From the NCBI GenBank assembly GCA_027451405.1, contig DAIDJM010000003.1:62001-126000 (forward strand): a stretch of DNA of 64,000 nucleotides, written 5' to 3'. The position numbers were made by a program, and so were the translations under genes. Under the pieces are notes generated by a model. The model was not told the DNA's origin, searched no databases, and saw nothing but the letters and a program-made list of their open reading frames with translations. This document shows, piece after piece, positions 8,478-16,475 of the stretch (position 1 is its first letter; the number at the start of each line of letters is the position of its first letter). This DNA is from Acetobacteraceae bacterium (lineage in GTDB: Bacteria > Pseudomonadota > Alphaproteobacteria > Acetobacterales > Acetobacteraceae).

Positions 8478-10125
8478 TGGCGCCGAGACTAGCAGCAGGG
8501 CCTGGCCGGTCCCAATCGCGCTGCTGGTCTGCGTGGTCTGCCACGCCGCGGCGGCGGCCGATCTCGGTGGCGTGGACGGCGTCGATGTCGAATGGGACAA
8601 TACGCTGCGCGGCACGTTTGCGTTTCGCACCGAGGGTGCCAACGGCTCGCTCCTGTCGGCGATCAACGGCAATGACGGGGACCGCGCCTTCGCCCCCGGG
8701 CCGGTGTCGCAACGGCTCGATCTGTTCTCGGAACTGACCTTGCGCGCGTCCGACTGGGGTTTCTACGCCAGCGGCGATGGGTGGTACGATCCGGCCTATC
8801 AGGGGGCGAGCGCCAACCGGACGGCGTTCGGATTCAATCCGGTGTCGGTCGGTTACGATCAGTTTCCGGCCGCGACCCGGGCGCTCGATGGCGGCATGGC
8901 CGAACTCTATGACGCCTATCTCTCCCTGCGCGACGTCGGCGGACTGCCGCTCAGCCTGCGCCTCGGGCGGCAGACGCAATTATGGGGCGAAAGCCTCTTC
9001 TTCGCTGGCAATGCGATCGCCGGGGCGCAGGGGCCGGTCGACCAGATCAAGGCGCTGAGCGAGCCGCTGGCCGAGACGCAGGAAATCCTGCTGCCCGTGA
9101 CGCAGGCCGATGCGCGGCTCGCGCTCGGTGCGCAGGTCAGTCTCGAGGCCTACTGGCAGTTCGAATGGCGGCGCGACCGGTTGCCGGGAGCGGTCAGCTA
9201 TTTCAGCACACAGGATTATCTCGATGCGGGAGGAGAACGTATTTTTCTGGGCGGGGCGGGCGGCGGCATACCGGCGGGCGGCGGCGGCACCGGGGCGGGG
9301 CCAGGGCCTTATGCCGGCCTGCCGATCCTCTATGCGCCAGCGGCGCCCACGCCACCCGCGCTGCTGCGCACCGCGGACCGGGTGCCGGCGGGGCCCGGCG
9401 CGTTCGGGATCGCGCTGCGCTATTCCGGGGGCGCGTTCGATGCCGGACTCTATGCGCTGCGCAGCGACGCGACGCTGCCGCAGCTTTATTACGTGTGGGG
9501 ACCCAGCGGGACCGCTTCGGGCGGGCGCTATGGTCTCGATTTCCCGCGCGGCATCGGCGTTTTCGGGGCGAGCGTGAGCCGGTCCTGGTCGTCGTTGCAG
9601 CTGGCGGCGGAGGCCTCGGTGCGGACCGATGCGCCGCTCGTGAGCCGGTTTCCGCCGCTGGCGGCGCCGGGAGCGCCGGCCGTGTTCGCACGCGGGACGA
9701 CGCTGCATGCGAATTTGTCGGGCGACCTCGTGCTGTCACCGTCGCGCTGGTGGAATGCGGCGGAGCTGACGGGCGAAGTGGCGGCCAACGCGGTGGCTTC
9801 GGTGACGCGCGATGCCGCGGCGCTGGCGCCGGGGCGCACGCAATCAGCAGCAGCGGCGCGGGCGGTGTTCACGCCGACTTATTACGAGGTCGCGCCGAAT
9901 CTGGATGTTTCGGTGCCACTTGGGATCGGCATCGGGCTCGCGGGGCGCTCCCGGTTCGATGCCGGAATGGCGGCGGGGGTGGGAGATTGCGAGGTGGGGG
10001 TGTCGGCGACATACCGGCGGGTCTGGCAGATAGAAGCGATGTTCACGCATTTTGTCGGTGGCGCGGGACAGCAGAAGCTGGCGGACCGGGATTTCGCGAC
10101 GATCTCCATCAGTCGCACGTTTTGA
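8476..10125 (+). CDS. DUF1302 family outer-membrane protein
   Basis: A protein of roughly 540-550 residues beginning with a hydrophobic signal (ALLVCVV then HAAAAAD). It continues with the DUF1302 pattern: DVEWDNTLRGTFAFR, DGDRAFAPG, LGRQTQLWGESLFFAGNAI and AYWQFEWRRDRLP, ending in SISRTF with a terminal aromatic residue typical of outer-membrane beta-barrels. The start is not clear. No ATG lies just before the signal, and candidates are ATT at 8476, downstream CTG/GTG codons, or an in-frame ATG at 8239 inside the opposite gene. The coding region therefore abuts or overlaps the divergent DUF1329 gene, an odd arrangement. The two products probably act together across the envelope. Confidence 0.8.
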   Translation: MGAETSSRAWPVPIALLVCVVCHAAAAADLGGVDGVDVEWDNTLRGTFAFRTEGANGSLLSAINGNDGDRAFAPGPVSQRLDLFSELTLRASDWGFYASGDGWYDPAYQGASANRTAFGFNPVSVGYDQFPAATRALDGGMAELYDAYLSLRDVGGLPLSLRLGRQTQLWGESLFFAGNAIAGAQGPVDQIKALSEPLAETQEILLPVTQADARLALGAQVSLEAYWQFEWRRDRLPGAVSYFSTQDYLDAGGERIFLGGAGGGIPAGGGGTGAGPGPYAGLPILYAPAAPTPPALLRTADRVPAGPGAFGIALRYSGGAFDAGLYALRSDATLPQLYYVWGPSGTASGGRYGLDFPRGIGVFGASVSRSWSSLQLAAEASVRTDAPLVSRFPPLAAPGAPAVFARGTTLHANLSGDLVLSPSRWWNAAELTGEVAANAVASVTRDAAALAPGRTQSAAAARAVFTPTYYEVAPNLDVSVPLGIGIGLAGRSRFDAGMAAGVGDCEVGVSATYRRVWQIEAMFTHFVGGAGQQKLADRDFATISISRTF

Positions 10126-10140
10126 GCGGAGGGGTTTGGT

Positions 10141-10410
10141 TTAAGGGTGCCTCCGGCGGCCCGGGCTCTGCCTCGCCATCGCGATGCTTGAACCGATGGC
10201 GCACGCGATGGCGAGCCCGCTGGGGCCGAAAGGCCCCAGACCCCATTCTTCAAAAAAGCCGTGTTGGCTGAGACAAGTTTCTGAAGCAACGGAGTCTGGG
10301 GCCTTTTGGCCCCAGGGCTTGCGGCCGGCGCGCCAATGGTTTGAGCGCCAGACGCACGAGAGGCGGAGCCTCTGCCTGCGGGAGGCAACCGCGATGAGGC
10401 GATCGAAACG
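10141..10410. repeat. Inverted pair of GC-rich hairpin modules between convergent genes
   Basis: Two GC-rich modules face each other. One begins GCCTCCGGCGGCCCGGG and runs to GGGGCCGAAAGGCCCC. The other has GGGGCCTTTTGGCCCC followed by degenerate GGCGGAGCCTCTGCC and GGGAGGC. Each GGGGCC..GGCCCC forms a strong hairpin. The pair lies between the DUF1302 and dapD stops and may terminate both. Confidence 0.6.
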
Positions 10411-10470
10411 CAACACGCTCTAAACGCATCAGGCTCTACCGGGTGGGCGGCGCCGCTACCGCTTTCAATC

Positions 10471-10509
10471 GAAAAAGTCTTTTTGGTTCTTTTTCTTCAG
10501 AAAAAGAAC
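10471..10509. repeat. AT-rich inverted-repeat element, single arm (copy 2)
   Basis: One arm of the AT-rich element: GAAAAAGTCTTTTTGGTTC followed by a stem of GTTCTTTTTCTTCAGAAAAAGAAC, 17 bases before the dapD stop. In the dapD direction it reads as a hairpin followed by further T/A runs and could terminate the argB-dapD transcript. Confidence 0.65.
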
Positions 10510-10525
10510 GAAGACTTCCGGCAGC

Positions 10526-11386
10526 CTAGCTCCGCAGCAATTCGTTGATCGCTGTCTTTGCCCGCGTCTGCGCGTCCACGCGCTTGACGATGACGGCGCA
10601 AGCGAGCGACGGGCCTGGCGTGCCGTCCGCGAGCGGGCGGCCGGGAAGCGTGCCGGGGACCACGACCGAGTAGGCGGGGACGCGGCCCTGGTGAGTTTCG
10701 CCGGTTTCGCGGTCGATGATTTTCGTGGATTGGCCGATGAAGACGCCCATCGAGAGCACGGCGCCGCGTTCCACGATGACGCCTTCGGCGACTTCGGAGC
10801 GGGCGCCGATGAAGACGTCGTCTTCGATGACGACCGGGCCGGCCTGCAGCGGTTCGAGCACGCCGCCGATGCCGGCGCCGCCGCTGATATGGACGTTCCG
10901 GCCGATTTGCGCGCAACTGCCGACGGTGGCCCAGGTGTCGATCATGGTTCCGCGATCGATATAGGCGCCCACGTTCACGAAGCAGGGCATCAGCACCACG
11001 TCGGGCGCGACATAGGCGGGACGGCGCACGATGGCGCCGGGGACCGCGCGGAAGCCGGCGGATTCGAAGCTGAGATTGCCCCAGCCGGCGAATTTCAGCG
11101 GGATCTTGTCGAAACAGGGGACGCCGGCGGCGCCGGGCATCACGCTGTTCGCGTTCAGCCGGAACGAGAGCAGGACGGCTTGTTTCAGCCACGCATTGAC
11201 GAGCCAGGCGCCGCCCGCGCGCTCGGCGACGCGCAGTTCGCCGCTGTCGAGCTTGCCGAGCACGGTTTCGACGATCGCGCGATCCTCGCCGCCGGTCGCG
11301 GGCGAGAGGCGGGCGCGTTCCTCCCAGAGCGCCTCGATGCGCGCGCGCAGATCGGCGTAGGGGTCGGGCTGGGGGTGTGCGCTCAT
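10526..11386 (-). CDS. dapD: 2,3,4,5-tetrahydropyridine-2,6-dicarboxylate N-succinyltransferase
   Basis: A 286-residue enzyme of the succinylase lysine/meso-diaminopimelate pathway. It transfers succinyl from succinyl-CoA to tetrahydrodipicolinate in the cytoplasm. The middle and C-terminal parts show the left-handed beta-helix hexapeptide pattern ([20 protein letters not shown], then [16 protein letters not shown]). Length fits the family's 270-290. The ATG at 11386 overlaps the stop of argB (ATGA), so the two genes are coupled. The frame is open far upstream inside argB, but the family start MSAHPQ fixes this choice. The pairing of arginine and lysine/peptidoglycan precursor genes is plausible for this bacterial group. 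Confidence 0.95.
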   Translation of the reverse strand: MSAHPQPDPYADLRARIEALWEERARLSPATGGEDRAIVETVLGKLDSGELRVAERAGGAWLVNAWLKQAVLLSFRLNANSVMPGAAGVPCFDKIPLKFAGWGNLSFESAGFRAVPGAIVRRPAYVAPDVVLMPCFVNVGAYIDRGTMIDTWATVGSCAQIGRNVHISGGAGIGGVLEPLQAGPVVIEDDVFIGARSEVAEGVIVERGAVLSMGVFIGQSTKIIDRETGETHQGRVPAYSVVVPGTLPGRPLADGTPGPSLACAVIVKRVDAQTRAKTAINELLRS

Positions 11387-12264
11387 CGGTGGATCAGGGT
11401 TCCGGGGCCGGCTTCGGTGAAGAGTTCGAGCAGGACGGCGTGCGGCACGCGGCCGTCGAGGATCACGCAGCCGCGGGCCCCGAGATGCAGCGCTTCGAGG
11501 CAGTTTTCCACTTTCGGGATCATGCCGCCCGAGATGGTGCCGTCGGCGATCAGGTCGCGGGCTTGTTGCGCCGTCAGATCGGCGATGAGTTTGCCGTCGC
11601 GGTCGAGCACGCCGGGCACGTCGGTGAGCATCAGCAGGCGCGTCGCGTGCAGCGCGCCGGCGAGCGCGCCGGCGGCGTCGTCGGCGTTGATGTTGTAGGT
11701 CTGGCCTTGCTCGTCCTGGCCCACGGGGGCCACGACCGGGATCAGGCCGCTGCCTGTGAGCGCGTGGATGACGCGGACGTCGATCGCGGCCGGTTCGCCG
11801 ACGAAGCCGAGATCGAGCACGCGCTCGACGGCGCTGTCGGGGTCGATGATTGTGCGGGTGAGCTTGCGGGCGCGGATCATGCCGCCGTCGCGGCCGGAGA
11901 TGCCGACCGCTAAGGCGCCCGCGCGGTTGATGAGGTCGGTGACCTGTTTGTTGACCGTGCCGGCGAGAACCATTTCGACCACTTCGACCATGGCGGCGTC
12001 GGTGACGCGCAGGCCGTGCACCCATTCGGATTTGATGGCGAGACGTTCCAGCATGGCGCTGATCTGCGGGCCGCCGCCATGCACCACGACCGGGTTCATG
12101 CCGACCTGCTTGAGCAGCGCCACATCGCGGCCGAAAAGCTGGGCGAGTTCGGGGTCGCCCATGGCGTTGCCGCCATATTTCAGGACCACCGTGGCGCCGG
12201 CGTAGCGGCGGAGATAGGGGAGCGCCTGGGCGAGAATCTGGGCGCGCTGGAGGGCTTCGGTCAT
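11383..12264 (-). CDS. argB: Acetylglutamate kinase
   Basis: A 293-residue amino-acid kinase that phosphorylates N-acetylglutamate in the second step of arginine synthesis. Visible motifs are [11 protein letters not shown] (N-terminal ATP site Lys/Gly), [39 protein letters not shown] and [14 protein letters not shown]. Length is typical. I chose ATG 12264 (MTEAL); an alternative TTG at 12279 would add five residues encoded by the GC-rich repeat (MPAGG). With the ATG start, the repeat-derived GGAGG lies almost against the start codon, so the true initiation site deserves care. It is coupled to dapD by an ATGA overlap. Confidence 0.95.
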   Translation of the reverse strand: MTEALQRAQILAQALPYLRRYAGATVVLKYGGNAMGDPELAQLFGRDVALLKQVGMNPVVVHGGGPQISAMLERLAIKSEWVHGLRVTDAAMVEVVEMVLAGTVNKQVTDLINRAGALAVGISGRDGGMIRARKLTRTIIDPDSAVERVLDLGFVGEPAAIDVRVIHALTGSGLIPVVAPVGQDEQGQTYNINADDAAGALAGALHATRLLMLTDVPGVLDRDGKLIADLTAQQARDLIADGTISGGMIPKVENCLEALHLGARGCVILDGRVPHAVLLELFTEAGPGTLIHR

Positions 12265-12265
12265 G

Positions 12266-12441
12266 CCTCCGGCGGGCAAGGGGCTCTACCCCTTGCATCC
12301 CCGCTGGGGCCGGAAGGCCCCAGACCCCTTTTTGTTAGGTTGGTGTGCGGTTTCAACGGACTCGACTCAAAACGGAAAGGGGTCTGGGGCCTTTCGGCCC
12401 CAGCGGGGTCCAGGGGCAGAGCCCCTGGCCGCCGGAGGCGC
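12266..12441. repeat. Inverted pair of GC-rich hairpin modules between divergent genes
   Basis: Two modules point away from each other: CCTCCGGCGGGCAAGGGG through GGGGCCGGAAGGCCCC to 12330, then GGGGCCTTTCGGCCCC through GGGGCAGAGCCCC to CCGCCGGAGGC at 12441. The 45 bases between them are not repeated. The pair fills the gap between the argB and ABC-exporter starts, so the promoters of both genes must lie in or next to it. Confidence 0.7.
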
Positions 12442-12505
12442 GCCGCAGCTATCAGGTAATCTCCGTAACCCGCAACGCTGGAATAACCCCCTGCCTCCCG
12501 ATTCC

Positions 12506-14263
12506 GTGACTCCCGACACCTGGCTCCAGCAGGCCAGCACGCGCAACCTGATGTGGCGGCTCTGGCGCGAGCACATCAGGCGCTACCGCGGGCAGCTCTT
12601 TCTCGTGCTGCTGACGACGGGCGCCATGGCGGCGCTGTCGGCGGCCTATCCGATCGTGATCAAGCACGCGCTCGACCTGTTCGAGGCGCGCGACGAGCGG
12701 ATTCTCTACCAGATCCCGGCGCTGGTGCTGGCGGTCACCTCGGCCAAGGGGGTGAGCCAGTATGCGCAGATCGTGCTGGTGCAGCGGCTGGTGCTGCTGG
12801 TGATCCGGGATCTGCAGAACCGGATGTTCGAGCATCTGGTGCGGGCCGATCTGGCGCGGGTGGAGCGCGAGGCGCCGGCGGGGCTGGCGGCGCGGTTCAC
12901 GACCGATGCGGCGACCATTCGCGAGGCGATGATCCGGGCGGTCAATGCGGTGGGCGACGGGGTGACCGTGGTCGGGCTCGCCGTTTCGATGGTGTTGCTC
13001 GATTGGGAGCTGTCGCTGATCGCGGCCTGTCTCTACCCGATCGCGGCGATCCCGATTCAGCGCGTGGGCAAGCGGGTGCGGCGGGCGTCGGGCGGGATGC
13101 AGGAGCGGATGGGGGCGACCGCGACGCTGCTCACCGAGAGTTTCGCGCAGGCGCGGACGGTGCGGGCCTACCGGCTCGAGAGCGCGGAGGTGAGCCGGGC
13201 GCGGCATACGTTCCAGGCGCTGTTTTTGTCGCTGAACCGGATGATCCGGAGCCGGGCGCGGATCGATCCGTTTCTCGAGGTGCTCGGCGGGGCGGCGGTG
13301 GCGGCGGTGCTCGGGTTTGCCGGATGGCGCGCGGCGCATGGCGGCAACACGCTCGGGAATTTTTCGGGGTTCGTGGCGGCGCTGCTGCTGGCATCAAGGC
13401 CGGTGCGGGCGCTCGGCGCGCTCAACGCGGCGCTGCAGGAGGGGACGGCGGGGCTCGCGCGGGTGTTCGGGGTGATCGACGAGCCGCCGGGGGTGGTGGA
13501 GCGGCCGGGGGCGGCGGCGCTGCCGGCGGGCCAGGGGCATCTCCGGTTCGAGAATGTGCGGTTCGTTTACCCGGATGGGCGCGAGGGGCTCAGGGGGTTG
13601 AGTTTCGAGGCGCGGCCTGGGCTGACGGTGGCGCTGGTGGGACCCTCGGGGGCGGGGAAATCGACGGCGCTGGCGCTGATTCCGCGGCTCTATGACGCGA
13701 CGAGCGGGGCGATCCGGCTGGACGGCGTGGATGTGCGGGACGTGACGCTGGCGAGCCTGCGGGACGCGATCGCCTATGTCGGGCAGGACACGTTGCTGTT
13801 CGATGCGAGTGTCGGGGCGAATATCCGGATGGGGCGGCCGGAGGCGGATCCTGCGGCGATCTGGGCGGCGGCCCGGGCGGCGGCGGCGGCGGATTTCATC
13901 GAGGCCTTGCCGGACGGGATGGATACGCCGGTGGGCACGAATGGCGGGCGGCTGTCGGGCGGGCAGCGGCAGCGGGTGGCGCTGGCGCGGGCTTTGTTGC
14001 GTAACCCGCGGATTTTGCTGCTCGACGAGGCGACGAGCGCGCTGGACGCGGAGAGCGAGGCGGCGGTGCAGCTGGCGCTCGCGCATCTGCGGGCGGGGCG
14101 GACGACCATCATCGTGGCGCACCGGCTCTCCACGGTGCGGGAGGCGGATCTCGTGGTGGCGATGGCGGAGGGCGAGGCGGTGGAAATGGGGACCCATGCC
14201 GCGCTGATGGCGGCGGACGGGCTTTATGCCCGGCTGGTGAAGACGCAGGCTTTCGTGGAGTGA
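12506..14263 (+). CDS. MsbA-like ABC exporter, fused membrane and ATPase domains
   Basis: A half-transporter of about 585 residues. The N-terminal 310 or so residues form six membrane helices (for example GQLFLVLLTTGAMAALSAAY), and the C-terminal 240 form an ATPase. ATPase motifs: Walker A GPSGAGKST, Q-loop YVGQDT, signature LSGGQRQRV, Walker B ILLLDEATSALD and switch His VAHRLST. Size and order match MsbA-type lipid A/lipid flippases, but drug or peptide exporters look alike. GTG at 12506 gives VTPDTWLQQ; ATG at 12551 (MWRLWR) is an alternative. It probably acts as a homodimer in the inner membrane. Confidence 0.85.
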   Translation: MTPDTWLQQASTRNLMWRLWREHIRRYRGQLFLVLLTTGAMAALSAAYPIVIKHALDLFEARDERILYQIPALVLAVTSAKGVSQYAQIVLVQRLVLLVIRDLQNRMFEHLVRADLARVEREAPAGLAARFTTDAATIREAMIRAVNAVGDGVTVVGLAVSMVLLDWELSLIAACLYPIAAIPIQRVGKRVRRASGGMQERMGATATLLTESFAQARTVRAYRLESAEVSRARHTFQALFLSLNRMIRSRARIDPFLEVLGGAAVAAVLGFAGWRAAHGGNTLGNFSGFVAALLLASRPVRALGALNAALQEGTAGLARVFGVIDEPPGVVERPGAAALPAGQGHLRFENVRFVYPDGREGLRGLSFEARPGLTVALVGPSGAGKSTALALIPRLYDATSGAIRLDGVDVRDVTLASLRDAIAYVGQDTLLFDASVGANIRMGRPEADPAAIWAAARAAAAADFIEALPDGMDTPVGTNGGRLSGGQRQRVALARALLRNPRILLLDEATSALDAESEAAVQLALAHLRAGRTTIIVAHRLSTVREADLVVAMAEGEAVEMGTHAALMAADGLYARLVKTQAFVE

Positions 14264-14381
14264 TGGGGGGGAGGAAACGGGCGTTTGCTTCCTGACGCAA
14301 AAGATTCAAGATGACATTGTTCTTGAGTCGCGGCGGCGCCGGCGGTTCTGGCGCTGGTCGGCGGGAGGAGGAGCGCACGTG

Positions 14382-14924
14382 ATGAAGTGGATCTTGTTGG
14401 CGGCCTTGGGACTGGGTGTCAGCTGCGCGGCGGCGCAGGCGGAGGATGATCCGGGCCATGCCGCCCGGGTTTACTGCATGGCCACGGGTGGCGTCGTCGA
14501 GACGCGCGTTCCGACCTACGGCACCAACGGCAACAGCCCGCTGACATTGGCCTATCCGCGCGCCTTCTGCGCCTGGACCAAGGCGGACGGGTCTTCGATA
14601 CACGTTTTGCTGACGACGCTGATCACGAAGAAGCCGACGCTGGCGGCGCTGGCCTATTACGCGAAAGTGCCGTTCAACGGCAGCACCTGCCAGGGCTCGC
14701 CCGGCTCCTGCTACTGCTCGCAACTTGGCGGGACCGATTTGTTCGGCGGCATCAATGCGAGCGGCGGCGGCTGGGTGTTGGTGCGGAACAGTTCGGACGT
14801 GCTGGATGCGTGCATGTTCCCCGACATGTCGAGCATCGATTCCTACGGGCTTTTCTACCACTCGGCGGGCATCATTCGCGGCAAGAACCTCGAGGGTGTT
14901 CTGCGCTTCAAAAATCCGTACTGA
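14382..14924 (+). CDS. Secreted cysteine-rich hypothetical protein
   Basis: I do not recognise this gene. It encodes about 180 residues with a clear signal peptide (MKWILLAALGLGVSCAAAQA, then EDDPG). The mature part has seven or so cysteines, including a dense CQGSPGSCYC cluster at about residues 108-118, suggesting disulfide bonds in the periplasm or outside the cell. Tyrosine- and glycine-rich stretches are common. A strong GGAGGAG Shine-Dalgarno lies before the ATG at 14382; a GTG directly before it is also possible. It stands alone: an exporter gene ends about 120 bases upstream, and a palindromic repeat region lies downstream. Confidence 0.6.
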   Translation: MKWILLAALGLGVSCAAAQAEDDPGHAARVYCMATGGVVETRVPTYGTNGNSPLTLAYPRAFCAWTKADGSSIHVLLTTLITKKPTLAALAYYAKVPFNGSTCQGSPGSCYCSQLGGTDLFGGINASGGGWVLVRNSSDVLDACMFPDMSSIDSYGLFYHSAGIIRGKNLEGVLRFKNPY

Positions 14925-15001
14925 GCGGAAAGCGTAGGGGATGTAGGCCCGGCCTGACCGTTTCCGTTCAGGCCGACATGGCTCTGAGCGCCAGCCGCCC
15001 C

Positions 15002-15050
15002 AGAGCAAAATCCGATCAGATGGAATCATCTGATCGGATGAATCTGCTCT
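15002..15050. repeat. Palindromic repeat with AGAGC/GCTCT outer arms, unit 1
   Basis: A perfect 12-bp inverted repeat (TCCGATCAGATG at 15011-15022, complement at 15027-15038) with a 4-base loop sits inside a wider frame that opens AGAGC and closes GCTCT. The layout resembles alphaproteobacterial intergenic palindromic units; its role is not known. Confidence 0.75.
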
Positions 15051-15070
15051 AGGAAATCAATAACGACAGC

Positions 15071-15126
15071 AACTTACGCCGATCTGACTGAAGCGCTGGC
15101 GCTTCAGTCAGATCGGCTGTTGCTCT
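15071..15126. repeat. Palindromic repeat, unit 2 (19-bp stem)
   Basis: A perfect 19-bp inverted repeat (15078-15096 and 15099-15117) with a 2-base loop, flanked by AGCAAC and GTTGCTCT arms. The core GATC..GATC motif and the GCTCTAG end resemble unit 1. It ends at the 3' end of the following minus-strand gene and may terminate it. Confidence 0.75.
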
Positions 15127-15364
15127 AGGCGTGGCCGGCTTGGGTGAGACATTCGTTGCTGGTTTCGCGGAGCAGGGCGGCGAAGAGCATCAGGGCGTCG
15201 GCGGCGCCGCGATCCTGGAGTGTGCCGGCGAGGAACTGGACGGCGAAGAGGTCGGCCTGGTCGGCGACGATCAGGGCGGCCTGGCGGAGCGCCTGACGGG
15301 AGAGGTGGATCTGCAGCTCGTCGGAGAGCCGGTTCCATTCGGGCAGGTCGGGGGTGGGCCGCAT
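15125..15364 (-). CDS. Small hypothetical protein, 79 residues
   Basis: I do not recognise a family. The 79-residue product starts MRPTPDLPEWNRLSDELQ and looks entirely helical, with alanine/leucine-rich helices (LRQAALIVADQADLFAVQFL and ALMLFAALLRE), so it may be a small helical-bundle protein. No signal peptide is present. It lies 24 bases downstream of the rRNA methyltransferase stop in the same direction and may share its transcript. The coding bias is good and the opposite frame has no recognisable protein, which supports a real gene. Its 3' end touches a strong palindrome. Confidence 0.55.
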   Translation of the reverse strand: MRPTPDLPEWNRLSDELQIHLSRQALRQAALIVADQADLFAVQFLAGTLQDRGAADALMLFAALLRETSNECLTQAGHA

Positions 15365-15388
15365 ACGAGGATATTGCCCCGGCAGTGG

Positions 15389-16153
15389 TTAAGGGGCGGT
15401 TCCGTCGCGCGAGAGTTCGTAAAGGGCAACGGTGGCGGCGGCGCTCACATTGAGGCTTTCCATCGTGCCGGGCATCGAGAGGCCGGCGGTTTCGTCGCAG
15501 GTTTCGCGGGTGAGGCGACGCAGGCCGTCGCCTTCGGCGCCGAGGACGAGCGCGATGCGGCGGTTGCGGTAGGACTCGCCGCGGAGCGGGGGAGCGTTGG
15601 CGGCGAGGCCGACCGTCCAGAGGCCAGCGGCTTTGAGCGCGACCAGTGTGCGGGCGAGGTTGACGGCGCGGATCATGGGCATGGTTTCAAGCGCGCCGGC
15701 GGCGGCACGGGCCAGCGCGCCGGTTTCCTCGGGCGAGTGGCGGTCCTGGACGATCACGCCGGCGGCGGCGAACGCGGCGGCGGAGCGGAGGATGGCGCCG
15801 ACATTGCGGGGGTCGGTGACCTGGTCGAGCACGAGCACGGGGCCGGGTCGCTCGAGCAGGGCCTGGAGCGTGGGCGGCGAGAGCGGGTCGGCGAGGAGCG
15901 CGATGCCCTGATGGACCGCGTCGCGGCCCAGCATCTGGTCGAGGCGGGCGCGGTCGATGCGCTCCGGGGCGACGGGCCAGGGGCGTGGGGCGGCGGCGGT
16001 GAGCGTGGCTTCGGCTTCCTCGGTGAGGACGAGGCGGCGCAGGAGCCGGTTGGGGTTGGCGAGCGCCGCCGCGACCGGATGAAGGCCATAGAGCCAGAGG
16101 GATTTTCCCGGGGTGGGGGTGGGCCGCGGCGTATGGTGGCGATGGGGGCGCAT
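15389..16153 (-). CDS. rlmB: TrmH/SpoU-family 23S rRNA 2'-O-methyltransferase (RlmB-like)
   Basis: A 254-residue SPOUT methyltransferase that uses SAM to methylate ribose, most likely the conserved 23S rRNA G2251 position. The N-terminal substrate-binding domain opens LWLYGLHPVAAALANP. The catalytic domain shows motif 1 LDQVTDPRNVGAILRS, motif 2 ALVLGAEGDGLRRL and motif 3 SMPGTMESLNVSAAATVALY, which form the trefoil knot. I chose ATG 16153; an upstream ATG at 16207 would add residues without family character. The tRNA-Tyr gene lies just upstream on the other strand. Other TrmH-family rRNA targets cannot be ruled out. Confidence 0.88.
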   Translation of the reverse strand: MRPHRHHTPRPTPTPGKSLWLYGLHPVAAALANPNRLLRRLVLTEEAEATLTAAAPRPWPVAPERIDRARLDQMLGRDAVHQGIALLADPLSPPTLQALLERPGPVLVLDQVTDPRNVGAILRSAAAFAAAGVIVQDRHSPEETGALARAAAGALETMPMIRAVNLARTLVALKAAGLWTVGLAANAPPLRGESYRNRRIALVLGAEGDGLRRLTRETCDETAGLSMPGTMESLNVSAAATVALYELSRDGTAP

Positions 16154-16223
16154 GGGTTGGGCGGCTAAAGCGCAGAAGGCGCGTTGACAAGCGGGAAGCC
16201 CGGGCATAGGCGAGGGGGCCTGT

Positions 16224-16310
16224 GGAGGGGTGCCCGAGTGGCTAAAGGGGACGGACTGTAAATCCGTTGCTGTAATGGCTACGTTGGTTCGAATCCAACC
16301 CCCTCCACCA
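16224..16310 (+). tRNA. tRNA-Tyr(GTA)
   Basis: The 7-bp acceptor pairs GGAGGGG with CCCCTCC, followed by a discriminator A and an encoded CCA. The anticodon GTA is at 16258-16260 in the loop of an ACGGACT..AATCCGT arm. The T arm has GGTTCGAATCC. The 87-base length comes from a long variable arm, as expected for a bacterial class II tRNA-Tyr. Confidence 0.97.
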
Positions 16311-16315
16311 GGTTC

Positions 16316-16428
16316 GTTCTTTTTTGAAAAAAAGAACCAAAAAACTTTCTCGCATTAGGACGGAGGTGGTTTCAGCACCGTCCTAATTCGAAAAAGTCTT
16401 TTTGGTTCTTTTTCTTCAGAAAAAGAAC
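16316..16428. repeat. AT-rich long inverted-repeat element, copy 3
   Basis: Runs opposite to copy 1: GTTCTTTTTTGAAAAAAAGAAC then CCAAAAAACTTTC, a spacer containing its own palindrome (TTAGGACGG and CCGTCCTAA), then AAAAAGTCTTTTTGGTTC and a CTTCAG hairpin. It lies immediately after tRNA-Tyr and before the stop of the opposing secreted-protein gene, so it could terminate both. Confidence 0.75.
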
Positions 16429-16475
16429 AAAGAATCGCAGGCCGGGTTCCCCCGGCCTGCGATGGATTGCAAGGC

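Noticed and set aside
7179-8492. Forward 437-residue frame opposite DUF1329
   Set aside because: Repeated Val/Gly/Ala/Glu composition and no motif; DUF1329 on the minus strand is well supported.
12263-12505. N-terminal extension of the ABC exporter
   Set aside because: The frame is open through the GC-rich module, but the residues are repeat-derived and precede the first membrane helix without family similarity.
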